Shown: positions 1-8,860 of the stretch, one piece after another
Layout of the letters: each line of letters opens with the position of its first letter
Numbering within the stretch: position 1 is the first letter of the stretch
Source of the DNA: Kribbella sp. VKM Ac-2569
Lineage (GTDB): Bacteria; Actinomycetota; Actinomycetes; Propionibacteriales; Kribbellaceae
NCBI RefSeq assembly: GCF_004216905.1
Contig: NZ_SGXJ01000004.1
Span: 558,001 to 622,000, forward strand
Direction: 5' to 3'
Length of the DNA: 64,000 bases
The notes under the pieces: generated by a model
Told to the model about the DNA's origin: nothing
Databases searched by the model: none
What the model saw: the letters and a program-made list of their open reading frames with translations, nothing else
Translations under genes and position numbers: made by a program

Positions 1-319
1 CCTCCTCCTCCAGCAGCACCGACATCGTGTCGGCGAAGTGATTCCAGGTCTTGGTCGATCGGGCCAGCAGGTCGTGGCCGGTCTTGTTCAGCCCGTAGTA
101 CTTGCGGTGCGGGCCTTCCTCGCTCGGCTGCACGTACGACGTCAGCGCGCCGGCCTGGAACAGCCGGCGGAGCGTCCCGTACACGGAGGCGTCCGCCACG
201 TCCTCGAGTCCCGCGGCGCGCAGCCGGCGGAGTACGTCGTACCCGTAGCCGTCGGCGTCCCGCAGAACGGCCAGCACTGCGAGATCCAGTACGCCCTTGA
301 GCAGCTGGCTCGTGTCCAT
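1..319 (-). CDS. PadR-family transcriptional regulator (3' end cut by window edge)
   Basis: A DNA-binding repressor whose N-terminal 106 residues are visible; the C-terminus lies outside the window. The protein opens MDTSQLLKGVLDLAVLAVL and continues with DGYGYDVLRRLRAAGL and SVYGTLRRLFQAG, the winged-helix signature of PadR, and then EEGPHRKYYGLNKTG, the wing strand. The ATG at 319 is preceded by a strong GGAGGAGG ribosome site. It is divergent from the gene at 453. A near-perfect inverted repeat at 361-379 lies between them and is a likely operator for this protein. PadR proteins usually repress a neighbouring gene in response to a small ligand; the target here is not certain. Confidence 0.9.
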   Translation of the reverse strand, partial: MDTSQLLKGVLDLAVLAVLRDADGYGYDVLRRLRAAGLEDVADASVYGTLRRLFQAGALTSYVQPSEEGPHRKYYGLNKTGHDLLARSTKTWNHFADTMSVLLEEE

Positions 320-360
320 CGCGACCTCCTCCGGCACCGGCGGTGCTCCGCTGAGAAGAC

Positions 361-379
361 TACTACACATTGTGGAGTA
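361..379. promoter_or_regulatory. Candidate PadR operator (inverted repeat)
   Basis: The arms TACTACACA and TGTGGAGTA flank a single T and match at 8 of 9 positions. The repeat lies 42 nt upstream of the PadR start and 74 nt upstream of the divergent gene, where a shared operator would be expected. Binding is inferred. Confidence 0.5.
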
Positions 380-452
380 CTCCGTTAACCACTCAGACGT
401 TCCGCAATTTCGATCAAGTCGGAGGCCGGGTGGTACGGGCACAGTGGTGGGC

Positions 453-1379
453 ATGGCGGATGTGTTCGAGGAGTTCGTAGCGGTGGTCGCAGACGGTCTA
501 CGCGGTCTCGACGGTCCGGTGAACGGTGCCGGGCTGGCGGGACGGGTGCATCTGTCGCGGTTCCACTTCGATCGGGTGATCGGTGCGGTGGCCGGTGAGT
601 CGCCGTTCGCGTTCCGGCGGCGGGTGCTGCTGGAGCGGGCGGCGTACCGGTTGCTGGCCGAGCCGGTCGCCGTACTCGATGTCGCGATCGAGGCCGGGTA
701 CGGATCGCACGAGGCGTTCACGCGGGCGTTCGCCAGGGCCTATGGGATGTCGCCACGGGAGTGGCGGCGGGAAGCGTCGCGGATGTTCTTCCTCGCGGCG
801 CCGAGTGGAGTGCATTTCCAGCCGCCGGCCGGGCTTCGGCTGCCGGCTCGTAGAAAGGTGAGAGGCATGGACGTACTTGTCAGGATGGTCGAGCACCACG
901 TGTGGTTGACCGGCGAGATGATCGAACGCGGCGCCCGCCTGGACGCCGCCACGTTGGACCGGCCGATCGAGCTCTCCGTCGAAGGGATCGACGACGACAT
1001 CTCGATCCGCTACCTACTGGACCGCCTGGTCTGGCAGGAGGAGATGTGGCTGGCGTCGGTCGAGGACCGCCCGTTCCAGGTCCCCGAGTGCGGCCGCCAG
1101 GTCGTCACCCCGATCCCCGAACTCCGCACCCGCCACGCCGACGCCGGCGCCCGCTTCGTGGCCCTGGTCAACCAACTCAACGAAGACGGCCGCTTCGACG
1201 AAAGCTTCGTCGACACCACCTGCGAACCACCCAGAGTCTTCACGTACGGCGGAATGGTCGCCCACGTCCTGACCTTCGCCGCCCACCGCAGATCCCTCCT
1301 GGTAGGCGCGTTCCACACCGCCGGCATCACCGACCTCTCCTCCGGAGACCCAATGCACTTCGTAGCCGAAGGCAACTAG
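453..1379 (+). CDS. AraC-type HTH protein with C-terminal DinB-like domain
   Basis: A 308-residue two-domain protein. Residues 1 to about 115 form an AraC DNA-binding domain: LAGRVHLSRFHFDRVIGAV is the first helix-turn-helix, and DVAIEAGYGSHEAFTRAFAR with YGMSPREWRR is the second. From about residue 135 the sequence MDVLVRMVEHHVWLTGEMIE begins a DinB/YfiT-like four-helix bundle, with conserved His in HHVWL and in the late AHRRSLL segment that could bind metal. The order is reversed compared with most AraC proteins, where the HTH is C-terminal. It may be a thiol- or metal-sensing regulator; the target is unknown. The ATG at 453 was chosen because the AraC homology starts directly after it. Confidence 0.8.
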   Translation: MADVFEEFVAVVADGLRGLDGPVNGAGLAGRVHLSRFHFDRVIGAVAGESPFAFRRRVLLERAAYRLLAEPVAVLDVAIEAGYGSHEAFTRAFARAYGMSPREWRREASRMFFLAAPSGVHFQPPAGLRLPARRKVRGMDVLVRMVEHHVWLTGEMIERGARLDAATLDRPIELSVEGIDDDISIRYLLDRLVWQEEMWLASVEDRPFQVPECGRQVVTPIPELRTRHADAGARFVALVNQLNEDGRFDESFVDTTCEPPRVFTYGGMVAHVLTFAAHRRSLLVGAFHTAGITDLSSGDPMHFVAEGN

Positions 1380-1380
1380 C

Positions 1381-3312
1381 TCAGTTCTTGGGGTCGTGGA
1401 GGTTGGGGCGTTGGGTGGGGGTTTTGATTTGGACGTCGATGGTGGGGATTTGGGTGGGGGCAACCAGTTTGCCGGAGGAGACCGGGATGTTGAGTTTGCT
1501 GCCGGCGAGGTCGATGTCGATGGAGGCGCCGGTGTTGTTGGGGGAGGTCCACTCGGTGTCGGAGAGGGTGATGGCCAGTCCGATGATGCGGCCCTTGGGG
1601 ATGATCTGGTCCTGGGCGCGGAGGGGGACGTTGACGGTGGTCCACTGGCCGGGCGTCAACGGGGTCGGCTTCGAGAGCGACTTGCTGTGGGCGGCGTCGA
1701 TCCAGCCGCGGCTGACGATGCCGTGATCGCTCTGGGTGGTGACCTTGTCGACGGTGAAGTAGCAGCTGTCGTCGTAGTCGGTGCTCGAGCCTTCACAGGT
1801 GCTTTCGTCGGTACGGCGTACGCCGGTGTACCGCGCGGCTTCGCCGTACTCGATGAGTCGCGCGGTCACCGGTGTCGTCGACGAGTCGGACTTCAGCCGG
1901 AGCGTGACCGACGGCGTGCCGCTGATCCGCAGCGGTGCGGTGAGCGGTGCGGACAGGAACATCTGCCGTCCCGCGATCACCTCCGACGGGTCCGCGACGA
2001 TGTCGTCCTCGGTCAGCTCGGGATCGTCCGTGACCATCAGCGAACCCTTGCCCGCGGCACCTAGTTTGCCGACCGAGAGCGGCACCGACATCGGGCGGTT
2101 CACGGCCGGCCAAGTCTTGTAGTCGCGCCACACGTCGGGCGTCGTCTCGACCGAGACCATCGGCTCCTTCATCACACCGTTCTGCAGGCCCTGCAGCCAG
2201 TAGTCGAACCACTTGTGCAGTTCGTCCACCCACTCGTCGCGCCGGAACTCGAACGGGTCAACATGGTCCTCGAGACCCAGCCACAGCTTCCGGGGCACGT
2301 TGTTCCGCGTCAGTGCCGACCACCACTGTGAGAAGTGGTTGGTCTGCACGTTGTAGTCGCTGAGCCCGTGCGTCATGAAGACCGAGGCCTTCACCTTCGA
2401 CGCGTTCTTCGTGTAGTCGCGCTCGGCCCAGAACGACGTGTAGTTGCCGGTGTCGTCATCGTCGTTGTCGCCGAGCTTGCCGCGGACCTCGTCGCAGGCC
2501 GCGCTGTCGTGACCGACGTACCCGCCCAGCCAGGGCATGTAGTCGTCCGAGTACGGTACGCCGCCGGACCGGGTGTAGTCGTACCACGACGAGATCGCCG
2601 AGATCGGCACGATCGTCTTCAGGCCCTTCACCCCGGTCGCCGCGACACCGTTCGCGAGCGTTCCGTCGTACGACTTGCCGATCATCCCGACCGCGCCGGT
2701 CGTCCAGGACGCCTTCACCAGTTGACCGTCGGCGGTGTGCGCGGTGTTGCGGCCGTTCAGCCAGTCGATCACGTCGACGACGGACTGGATCTCGTCCCGG
2801 CCGCCGACGTCACCGCAGCCGGTGGAGCGGCCGGTGCCGACGATGTCCACGCCGACCATCGCGTAGCCGCGCGGGACGAAGTAGTTGTCGTAGAACAACG
2901 GCATCTTCCGGATCACGCCGTCGCCGTCGTACGTCTTCTTCTCGCTCTCGTTGCCGCGTCCGCAGCAGGAGTAGTACGGCGAGGCGTCCATGATGACGGG
3001 GATCTTCGTGCCGGTGAGGGCGGTCTCGCTCGGCCGGACGATGTCGACCGCGATCACGTCGTCCTGGCCGTCGCTGTCGGTGTCCATCGTGGTGTCGACG
3101 TACACCGACTCGCGGATCGCGTTCGCGTAGTCGTAGACCGGCTGGGTGCTCTTGGTGCGCGCGTCGACATGCTGCGGCACACTGGAAGCTGCCAGGGCCG
3201 GCGTACCGGGCCCGTCCGGGATCGGACCAGCCATCGCCGGACCGGTGAGGGTCGTCAGGCTGAGCACGGCGGACGAGACCAGGATCGTCAACCTGGCGCG
3301 GACGGTCCTCAT
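1381..3312 (-). CDS. Secreted CocE/NonD-family hydrolase (X-Pro dipeptidyl-peptidase S15-like)
   Basis: A 643-residue alpha/beta hydrolase with a cleavable signal peptide (hydrophobic segment about 8-26, AMA cleavage near 28). The nucleophile elbow GKSYDG places the catalytic Ser at 214; THGLSDYNV supplies Asp319 and LEDHVDP supplies His350, giving the S15 triad in the usual order. The C-terminal 230 residues form the jelly-roll domain typical of PepX/cocaine-esterase relatives. A CC pair in SPYYSCCGRG is also seen in Streptomyces X-Pro peptidases. It probably releases X-Pro dipeptides outside the cell. On the coding strand a TAGCCT box lies 8 nt before the ATG, suggesting a leaderless mRNA. 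The 3' end is convergent with the AraC-like gene, leaving one base between them. Confidence 0.9.
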   Translation of the reverse strand: MRTVRARLTILVSSAVLSLTTLTGPAMAGPIPDGPGTPALAASSVPQHVDARTKSTQPVYDYANAIRESVYVDTTMDTDSDGQDDVIAVDIVRPSETALTGTKIPVIMDASPYYSCCGRGNESEKKTYDGDGVIRKMPLFYDNYFVPRGYAMVGVDIVGTGRSTGCGDVGGRDEIQSVVDVIDWLNGRNTAHTADGQLVKASWTTGAVGMIGKSYDGTLANGVAATGVKGLKTIVPISAISSWYDYTRSGGVPYSDDYMPWLGGYVGHDSAACDEVRGKLGDNDDDDTGNYTSFWAERDYTKNASKVKASVFMTHGLSDYNVQTNHFSQWWSALTRNNVPRKLWLGLEDHVDPFEFRRDEWVDELHKWFDYWLQGLQNGVMKEPMVSVETTPDVWRDYKTWPAVNRPMSVPLSVGKLGAAGKGSLMVTDDPELTEDDIVADPSEVIAGRQMFLSAPLTAPLRISGTPSVTLRLKSDSSTTPVTARLIEYGEAARYTGVRRTDESTCEGSSTDYDDSCYFTVDKVTTQSDHGIVSRGWIDAAHSKSLSKPTPLTPGQWTTVNVPLRAQDQIIPKGRIIGLAITLSDTEWTSPNNTGASIDIDLAGSKLNIPVSSGKLVAPTQIPTIDVQIKTPTQRPNLHDPKN

Positions 3313-3456
3313 GGCTGGGAAGGCTAGTCACTCCCGCGCCGCAATGCCAGGTTCTGACCGGATTGGTAGCGACCTGCCCGATACTCAGCGTGAGAACGGG
3401 TGATTCGGTAGGGTGACCGCCACCGCCCCCGGGGGGACGCACGAAAGGGTAGGCCA

Positions 3457-4470
3457 GTGAATCTGCGAGCACCGGTGACATTGCTGGACGTGGCGCAGCG
3501 TGCGGGTGTGTCGGTCGCGACCGCCTCCCGTGTGCTGAACGGCGGGGACCGCGTGCCCCGTCCAGAGCTGCAGGAACGGGTCAAGGCCGCCGCCGTCGAG
3601 CTCGGCTACACGCCGAACGCGCAGGCGCAGGCGTTGGCCAAGTCGTCGACGAACCTGGTCGGCATCCTGGTCCACGACATCGAGGACCCGTACTTCGCCG
3701 CGATCGCGAACGGCGTGATGCGCGCCGCGGACGAGCGCAACCTGCTGGTGATGATGGCCAGCACGTTCCGTGACTCGGACCGGGAGATCGCCTACCTGTC
3801 GTCGTTGCGCGCGCAACGAGCCCGGGCCGCGGTGATGATCGGCAGCCGGCGGACCGACAGCGAGAGCCTGGCGCGGACGGCGAACGAGGTGGAGACCTTC
3901 CTCAACTCCGGCGCGGGTCTCGCCTTGGTCAGTCAGTCCGGGATGCCGGCGCATACCGTTGAACCTGACAACCGTTCGGGGTCGGCGGACCTGGCCCGCG
4001 AACTCGTCGGGCTCGGCTGGCGGAAGTTCGCCGTACTCGGTGGGCCGGAAAGTCTTGCGACCGCACGGGATCGGCGCGCCGGCTTCGTCGCGGGCCTGGC
4101 AGAGGCGGGGATGGAGCCGGTGGCTGTCGAGTCCGGCGACTTCACCCGCGACGGTGGGTACGCCGCCGCGGAGCAGTTGCTCGACCGCAAGGCCGACGTG
4201 GACTGCATGTTCGCGGTGAACGATGTGATGGCGGTCGGCGCGATGTCGGCGTTGCGTGCGCGTGGTGTCGACGTACCGGGCCAGCTGGGTGTCGCCGGGT
4301 TCGACGACATCGCGACGCTGCGGGACGTGTGGCCGGGGCTGACGACCGTACGGCTGCCGCTGGAGCAGATGGGCCGCCGCGCGCTGGAGCTCGCCATCGA
4401 GGGCGGCGACGCGACGACCGAGACGTTCAAGGCGGAAGTAGTACTGCGGGAGAGCACCGCCCGCGGCTGA
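3457..4470 (+). CDS. LacI-family transcriptional regulator
   Basis: A 337-residue repressor. TLLDVAQRAGVSVATASRVLNG (residues 6-27) is the LacI helix-turn-helix, and the hinge reads YTPNAQAQALAKSSTNLVG. The remaining about 270 residues are a periplasmic-binding-protein-like sensor domain, with the GVAGFDD motif common in sugar-sensing members. It starts with GTG behind a GAAAGGG ribosome site. The next gene, menB, starts only 14 nt after its stop, so the two may be co-transcribed, although menB is not a usual LacI partner. The inducing ligand cannot be read from the sequence. Confidence 0.93.
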   Translation: MNLRAPVTLLDVAQRAGVSVATASRVLNGGDRVPRPELQERVKAAAVELGYTPNAQAQALAKSSTNLVGILVHDIEDPYFAAIANGVMRAADERNLLVMMASTFRDSDREIAYLSSLRAQRARAAVMIGSRRTDSESLARTANEVETFLNSGAGLALVSQSGMPAHTVEPDNRSGSADLARELVGLGWRKFAVLGGPESLATARDRRAGFVAGLAEAGMEPVAVESGDFTRDGGYAAAEQLLDRKADVDCMFAVNDVMAVGAMSALRARGVDVPGQLGVAGFDDIATLRDVWPGLTTVRLPLEQMGRRALELAIEGGDATTETFKAEVVLRESTARG

Positions 4471-4484
4471 AATATGCTCGCCGG

Positions 4485-5387
4485 GTGACCGTCTCCGAGA
4501 TCTTCGACCCGTCGGCCTGGAAGCAGGTGGACGGCTTCGAGCTGACCGACATCACGTACCACCGCGCGGTCGACGCCGGTGTGGTGCGGATCGCCTTCAA
4601 CCGGCCCGAGGTGCGCAACGCGTTCCGGCCGCAGACCGTCGACGAGCTGTACCGCGTGCTCGACCACGCCCGGATGTCCACCGACGTCGGCTGTGTGCTG
4701 CTCACCGGCAACGGCCCGTCACCGAAGGACGGCGGCTGGGCGTTCTGCTCGGGCGGCGACCAGCGGATCCGGGGGAAGGACGGTTACAAGTACGCCGAGG
4801 GTACGACGGCCGACTCCATCGACCCGGCGCGCGCGGGCCGGCTGCACATCCTCGAAGTACAACGGCTGATCCGCTTCATGTCGAAGGTCGTGATCTGTGT
4901 CGTTCCCGGCTGGGCTGCGGGTGGCGGGCACAGTCTGCACGTGGTCGCGGACCTCACGCTGGCGTCCGCGGAGCACGCGCGGTTCAAGCAGACGGATGCG
5001 GACGTGGCGTCCTTCGACGGCGGGTTCGGGTCGGCGTACCTGGCGCGGCAGGTCGGGCAGAAGTTCGCCCGCGAGATCTTCTTCCTCGGCGACGAGTACT
5101 CGGCCGAGGACGCGTACCGGATGGGCATGGTCAACAAGGTCGTTCCGCACGCCGAGCTTGAGGCCATGGCGTTGGAGTGGGGCAAGAAGATCTGCGCGAA
5201 GTCGCCGACCGCCCAGCGGATGCTGAAGTACGCGTTCAACATGATCGACGACGGGCTCGTCGGGCAGCAGTTGTTCGCCGGTGAGGCCACCCGCCTCGCC
5301 TACGGCACGGACGAGGCCGCTGAGGGCCGCGACGCCTTCCTGGAGAAGCGCTCCCCGGATTGGTCGCAGTACCCCTACGCCTTCTAA
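4485..5387 (+). CDS. menB: 1,4-dihydroxy-2-naphthoyl-CoA synthase
   Basis: A 300-residue crotonase-fold enzyme that closes the second ring of the naphthoate nucleus in menaquinone synthesis (o-succinylbenzoyl-CoA to DHNA-CoA). The MenB-specific signatures are GGWAFCSGGDQRIRG near residue 85, the oxyanion-hole segment GWAAGGGHSLHVVADLTLAS near 140, and the C-terminal EGRDAFLEKRSPDWSQYPY that distinguishes MenB from generic enoyl-CoA hydratases. The GTG at 4485 is the only start that leaves the conserved N-terminus intact, and no good ribosome site precedes it. It stands apart from other men genes, next to a LacI regulator. Confidence 0.95.
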   Translation: MTVSEIFDPSAWKQVDGFELTDITYHRAVDAGVVRIAFNRPEVRNAFRPQTVDELYRVLDHARMSTDVGCVLLTGNGPSPKDGGWAFCSGGDQRIRGKDGYKYAEGTTADSIDPARAGRLHILEVQRLIRFMSKVVICVVPGWAAGGGHSLHVVADLTLASAEHARFKQTDADVASFDGGFGSAYLARQVGQKFAREIFFLGDEYSAEDAYRMGMVNKVVPHAELEAMALEWGKKICAKSPTAQRMLKYAFNMIDDGLVGQQLFAGEATRLAYGTDEAAEGRDAFLEKRSPDWSQYPYAF

Positions 5388-5420
5388 CACTGTCCGGTGG
5401 TTAGTTAGCAGAAAAATATG

Positions 5421-5442
5421 CGCGAACTGATGACAGTTCGCG
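5421..5442. repeat. Inverted repeat between menB and the Tat protein
   Basis: CGCGAACTG and CAGTTCGCG pair perfectly over 9 bp around ATGA. It may terminate menB transcription or serve as an operator for the next gene, whose ATG is 25 nt downstream behind a TACGGT box. Confidence 0.5.
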
Positions 5443-5466
5443 GTAAACGGCTTACGGTCGGGCGCT

Positions 5467-6432
5467 ATGAACAATCTCTCCCGCCGTGGGTTGCTCGCTG
5501 GTGCCGGTGCAGTGGTCGTTGCCGGAGCCGTTGGTGTGCCCGCCTCCGCCAATCCGTTCACCCTGACTCCCACGCGGCGTTTCGCGCTCGACGGGCCGGG
5601 TGGCGAGGTGTTTCGCAGCAAGCCGCTGGCGGACGTGACGGTCATGCAGTCGATCGCCTTCGACAATGCGAACCAGCGGCTCTTCACCGGGCAGTTGCGG
5701 GCCGGATCGCCTTCTAACAGTGGTGATCTCACGCTGACGCAGCTCACGCTCGCCGGTGATGTTGTCGGGCACATGTACGTGAGCGGGTTCGGCCACGCGG
5801 TCTCGATCGGTGCGGAGACCGTCGGGCGTACGACGTACCTCTGGACCGAGACCGACGTGGACACGGCGAACGCGCGTGGCCGGCAGATCGCCCGCTTCCG
5901 TTGGCAGGACGGCGCGACGCTGACGAAGGACTCGCCGGGCCTGCGCAGTTGGAAGCCGGTCGCGGACGGTGCCGTGTTCACGCCGTCGGTGGATCAGCAG
6001 CACGGCCGGATCGGGATCCGGCACACGCTGGCCGACGGCTTCCACATCAACGTGTACTCGCTGGCCGCGGCGCGCGCCGGGGACTTCTCGCGGGTGCTCG
6101 CGTCGTTCAAACAGCCCGCGATGACAGCCGGCATCGACTTCCAGGGCTGGGCGCTCTACGGCTCGTACGTCTACCTGTGGGAAGGCGAGGCGTACGCCGG
6201 TACGCCCGATCCCGCGGTGGCGACGTCGAGGCTCTGGACGTACGACATCAACAAGGGCGAGGTCGTCGAGTCCGTGAAGATCGTGGACGGCGCCGACCTG
6301 GTCTACCGCGAAGCGGAAGGCCTTGGCGTGTACGTCGATCCCCTCGGCTGCCCGCGCCTGTGCTTCGGCTTCGCCTCCGGCGTGACGGGCGACCGCCGCG
6401 CCAACCTCTTCTACCGCAGCGCGCTCGTCTGA
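5467..6432 (+). CDS. Tat-exported beta-propeller-like protein (annotated elsewhere as teichoic acid biosynthesis protein C)
   Basis: A 321-residue secreted protein. The N-terminus MNNLSRRGLLAGAGAVVVAG is a twin-arginine signal (SRRGLL then a hydrophobic run), with cleavage expected near ASA at about residue 28. The mature part has repeated beta-rich units of the kind seen in proteins labelled teichoic acid biosynthesis protein C: QSIAFDNANQRLFTGQL, GFGHAVSIGAE, TYLWTETD, HTLADGFHINVYSL, and a final LVYREAEGLGVY. No catalytic residues can be named. Extracellular binding or carbohydrate-related roles are possible, but function is unknown. A TACGGT box followed closely by the ATG suggests a leaderless transcript. 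Confidence 0.75.
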   Translation: MNNLSRRGLLAGAGAVVVAGAVGVPASANPFTLTPTRRFALDGPGGEVFRSKPLADVTVMQSIAFDNANQRLFTGQLRAGSPSNSGDLTLTQLTLAGDVVGHMYVSGFGHAVSIGAETVGRTTYLWTETDVDTANARGRQIARFRWQDGATLTKDSPGLRSWKPVADGAVFTPSVDQQHGRIGIRHTLADGFHINVYSLAAARAGDFSRVLASFKQPAMTAGIDFQGWALYGSYVYLWEGEAYAGTPDPAVATSRLWTYDINKGEVVESVKIVDGADLVYREAEGLGVYVDPLGCPRLCFGFASGVTGDRRANLFYRSALV

Positions 6433-6918
6433 TCGTCACCACACCTTGTACTGCCCGCCGAGTGTCCGCACCATGGTGCCAACGGCCGGGTCGACCTGGT
6501 CACGATCTCGTTGTGGGGCAACGACGCCAACGCATTCGTTGCCTCCTGCAACGGAAATGTCCAGTGCATCGTCCAGGGTGCGCCGGCCGCGATCGCACGC
6601 GTGGCGGGCAACCTGCGGGACATCCTGCAGACGCTCCGGACGGTTGCCCCAGACACCGAGCTGGTCGTGATCGGCGCGTACGACGTCCACCTCGGAGCCT
6701 TCGCGCTGACCGGCCCCATCTTCCGCGCGCTCAAGCAGGCGATGAGCGAGGCGGCCCGGTCGGCGCGCGCGACCTACGTCGACCCGATGCCGGCCTTCGA
6801 CGCCGACGACGGTACGGCGCTGTGCACGTACACCCTGCTGTGCCGGGACGGCGACGCACACCCCTCCGACGCCGGGTACGCCGTACTGGCCGACCTCGCG
6901 GAAGCCGCTCTCGACTGA
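6433..6918 (+). pseudogene. N-terminally truncated GDSL/SGNH esterase remnant
   Basis: The reading frame runs on directly after the stop of the preceding gene in the same frame. It encodes RVDLVTISLWGNDANAF (SGNH block III, GND), a middle helical region, and DGDAHPSDAGYAVLADLA, which contains the catalytic Asp and His of block V. Block I with the nucleophile Ser is missing, and no credible ATG or ribosome site precedes it (a TTG at 6511 is the best codon). It is therefore most likely the tail of a secreted esterase that lost its 5' half, perhaps by a deletion that joined it to the Tat gene. Confidence 0.7.
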
Positions 6919-6919
6919 C

Positions 6920-7561
6920 CTAGTGAGCGACGCCGTACAGGCGGTCGCCGGCGTCGCCCAGGCCGGGGACGATGTAGCCCTTTTCGTTCAGGTGGGAGTC
7001 CATGCCGGCGATGACGAGGTTGCACGGTACGTCGAGGTGGGTGAGTTCGTTCTCGACGCGTTTGACGCCCTCGGGGGCGGCGAGGAGGCAGATGGCGGTG
7101 ATGTGGTCGGCGCCGCGGTCCACCAGGAACTGGATCGCTGCCGCGAGTGTGCCGCCGGTGGCGAGCATCGGGTCCAGGACGTAGCACTGGCGTCCGGACA
7201 GGTCCTCGGGAAGGCGTTCGGCGTACGTCGACGCGGTCAGGGTCTCCTCGTTGCGGACCATGCCGAGGAAACCGACCTCCGCGGTCGGGAGCAGCCGGGT
7301 CATCCCCTCGAGCATGCCGAGACCGGCGCGCAGGATCGGGACGACGAGCGGCTTCGGCGCGGCGAGCTTCACGCCCTGTGCTGCCGCGACCGGGGTCTGC
7401 ACCGTGACCGGACCGGTGCGCACGTCCCGGGTCGCCTCGTAGGCGAGCAGCGTGACGAGCTCGTCCGTCAGCCGCCGGAACGTGGGTGAGTCCGTGTGCT
7501 CGTCGCGCAGCGCGGTGAGCTTGTGGGCGACGAGCGGGTGGTCCACGACGAGGATCTGCAT
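6920..7561 (-). CDS. upp: Uracil phosphoribosyltransferase
   Basis: A 213-residue cytosolic enzyme converting uracil and PRPP to UMP in pyrimidine salvage. The PRPP loop reads VLDPMLATGGTLAAAI near residue 133, RAGLGM lies near residue 79, and the C-terminus YIVPGLGDAGDRLYG is the uracil-binding signature of Upp. Its length is normal for the family. The ATG at 7561 fits MQILVVDHPLVAHKL, the usual N-terminus. Its stop lies one base from the end of the GDSL remnant on the other strand. Confidence 0.97.
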   Translation of the reverse strand: MQILVVDHPLVAHKLTALRDEHTDSPTFRRLTDELVTLLAYEATRDVRTGPVTVQTPVAAAQGVKLAAPKPLVVPILRAGLGMLEGMTRLLPTAEVGFLGMVRNEETLTASTYAERLPEDLSGRQCYVLDPMLATGGTLAAAIQFLVDRGADHITAICLLAAPEGVKRVENELTHLDVPCNLVIAGMDSHLNEKGYIVPGLGDAGDRLYGVAH

Positions 7562-7665
7562 AAGGCCGAACGGTACCGTCGGCGATTCGCGGCGGGAAAG
7601 CGCGCTCGCTGTCAGACTTGAAACTGCATTGGATTCGCCCTGTTCGCCCACCAGGGAGTAGTTCG

Positions 7666-7827
7666 ATGACCGAGAAGACGCCCGAGCAGCTCGACCGGCT
7701 GCGCCGCCGTGCCGCCTTTCTGCGCGAGCTCGACGAGATGCGCGCGCTCCGCGACCGGATCGCGCCCCGGCGGGCCCGCGTCCGGCAGTTGCGCGAGGCG
7801 ATGCGCAGAGCGACGTACCATCACTGA
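7666..7827 (+). CDS. Small basic helical protein, unknown
   Basis: A 53-residue protein with heptad-like Leu and Arg spacing (LDRLRRRAAFLRELDEMRALRDR, then RVRQLREAMRRA), suggesting one long charged helix or coiled coil. The ATG is preceded by GGGAG at a good distance. It lies between upp (divergent) and the tadA pair. No family is recognised. Confidence 0.55.
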   Translation: MTEKTPEQLDRLRRRAAFLRELDEMRALRDRIAPRRARVRQLREAMRRATYHH

Positions 7828-7901
7828 CCGTTGACCGGTGTTGGCGCATCTGATATCGGCTTGAGATCGCCGGGACGCCGCAGACCTGCGACGATGATGC
7901 G

Positions 7902-8387
7902 GTGTCTGATGCCACGGTTACCGACCTGGACTTCGCGGTCGCTGCGTATACCGAGGACGGGAACTGGACCGTCACGCCGCTGGTACTGCGCGGTGAGCCC
8001 GATCTGTCCGCGTTGGTGTCCGCGCTCCTCAGGTATCCCGGTGAGGCCGGGGTGCTCGGCATGGTGTCGGTCGACGAGGACTTCTTCGTCCTGGTCCGGG
8101 TGCTGGGCGGTCGCGCCCGGCTGCTGATCTCCGACGTGACCGCCGCGACCGAGTGGCCGCTGGCCCGGCAGGTCGTGGACGAGCTCGACATCCCGCTGGC
8201 CGATGACGACGACGAGCAGGTGCCGGCCGGCGACCTGACGATCATCGCCGACCTCGGGATGAGCGCGATGGACCTCGGCGCGCTCTGCGACGACGTCGAT
8301 CTCTATCCCGAGGAGATGCTCGAGGAGATCGCCGAGACCCTTGGCTTCGGCAACCAGTTCCACGACGCGATCGAAGCCGTTGGCTAG
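7902..8387 (+). CDS. tRNA adenosine deaminase-associated protein
   Basis: A 161-residue protein that in actinobacteria regularly lies just upstream of tadA. It begins TDLDFAVAAYTEDGNWTV and ends CDDVDLYPEEMLEEIAETLGFGNQFHDAI, with a strongly acidic LADDDDEQ loop in the middle. The family has no assigned biochemical activity; the constant linkage suggests help or control of the deaminase. It starts with GTG at 7902. The tadA start codon overlaps its last codons, so the two are probably translated together. Confidence 0.9.
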   Translation: MSDATVTDLDFAVAAYTEDGNWTVTPLVLRGEPDLSALVSALLRYPGEAGVLGMVSVDEDFFVLVRVLGGRARLLISDVTAATEWPLARQVVDELDIPLADDDDEQVPAGDLTIIADLGMSAMDLGALCDDVDLYPEEMLEEIAETLGFGNQFHDAIEAVG

Positions 8388-8847
8388 CCCGATCCTGCGG
8401 CAGGCGTGGTCGCGGTTGATGACGCTGGCCCTCGAGGAGGCGGAGCGGGCGTTGCCCGACGTACCGATCGGGGCCCTCGTGGTGGACGAGAGTGGCGAGA
8501 TCATCGGGCGCGGACACAACGAGCGCGAGGCGACCGGCGATCCGACCGCGCACGCCGAGGTGCTCGCGATCCGCGACGCGGCCCGGCACGTCGGCGAGTG
8601 GCGGCTGACCGGCTGCACGTTGGTGGTCACGCTGGAGCCGTGCACGATGTGCGCCGGGGCGATCGTGCTGTCCCGGCTGGACCGGCTGATCTTCGCGGCG
8701 TACGACGAGAAAGCCGGCGCGGTGGGGTCGCTCTGGGACGTCGTACGGGACCGCCGGCTCAACCATCGGCCGGAGGTCGTCGGCGGCGTGATGGCCGACG
8801 AGGCCGGTGCCCGGCTCCGCGATTTCTTCATCGGCCACAGACCTTGA
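8380..8847 (+). CDS. tadA: tRNA(adenine34) deaminase
   Basis: A 155-residue zinc deaminase that converts A34 to inosine in tRNA-Arg(ACG). HAEVLAIRD carries the zinc-binding His and the proton-shuttle Glu, and PCTMCAGAI supplies the two Cys ligands about 30 residues later, as in TadA/CDA enzymes. The N-terminal helix WSRLMTLALEEAERALPDVPIGALVV fits the family if translation starts at the TTG at 8380, which overlaps the stop of the partner gene; the ATG at 8419 would remove part of helix 1. The stop is 13 nt from a tRNA-Ser gene. Confidence 0.9.
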   Translation: MASPILRQAWSRLMTLALEEAERALPDVPIGALVVDESGEIIGRGHNEREATGDPTAHAEVLAIRDAARHVGEWRLTGCTLVVTLEPCTMCAGAIVLSRLDRLIFAAYDEKAGAVGSLWDVVRDRRLNHRPEVVGGVMADEAGARLRDFFIGHRP

Positions 8848-8860
8848 TATTGTCCTCGGC

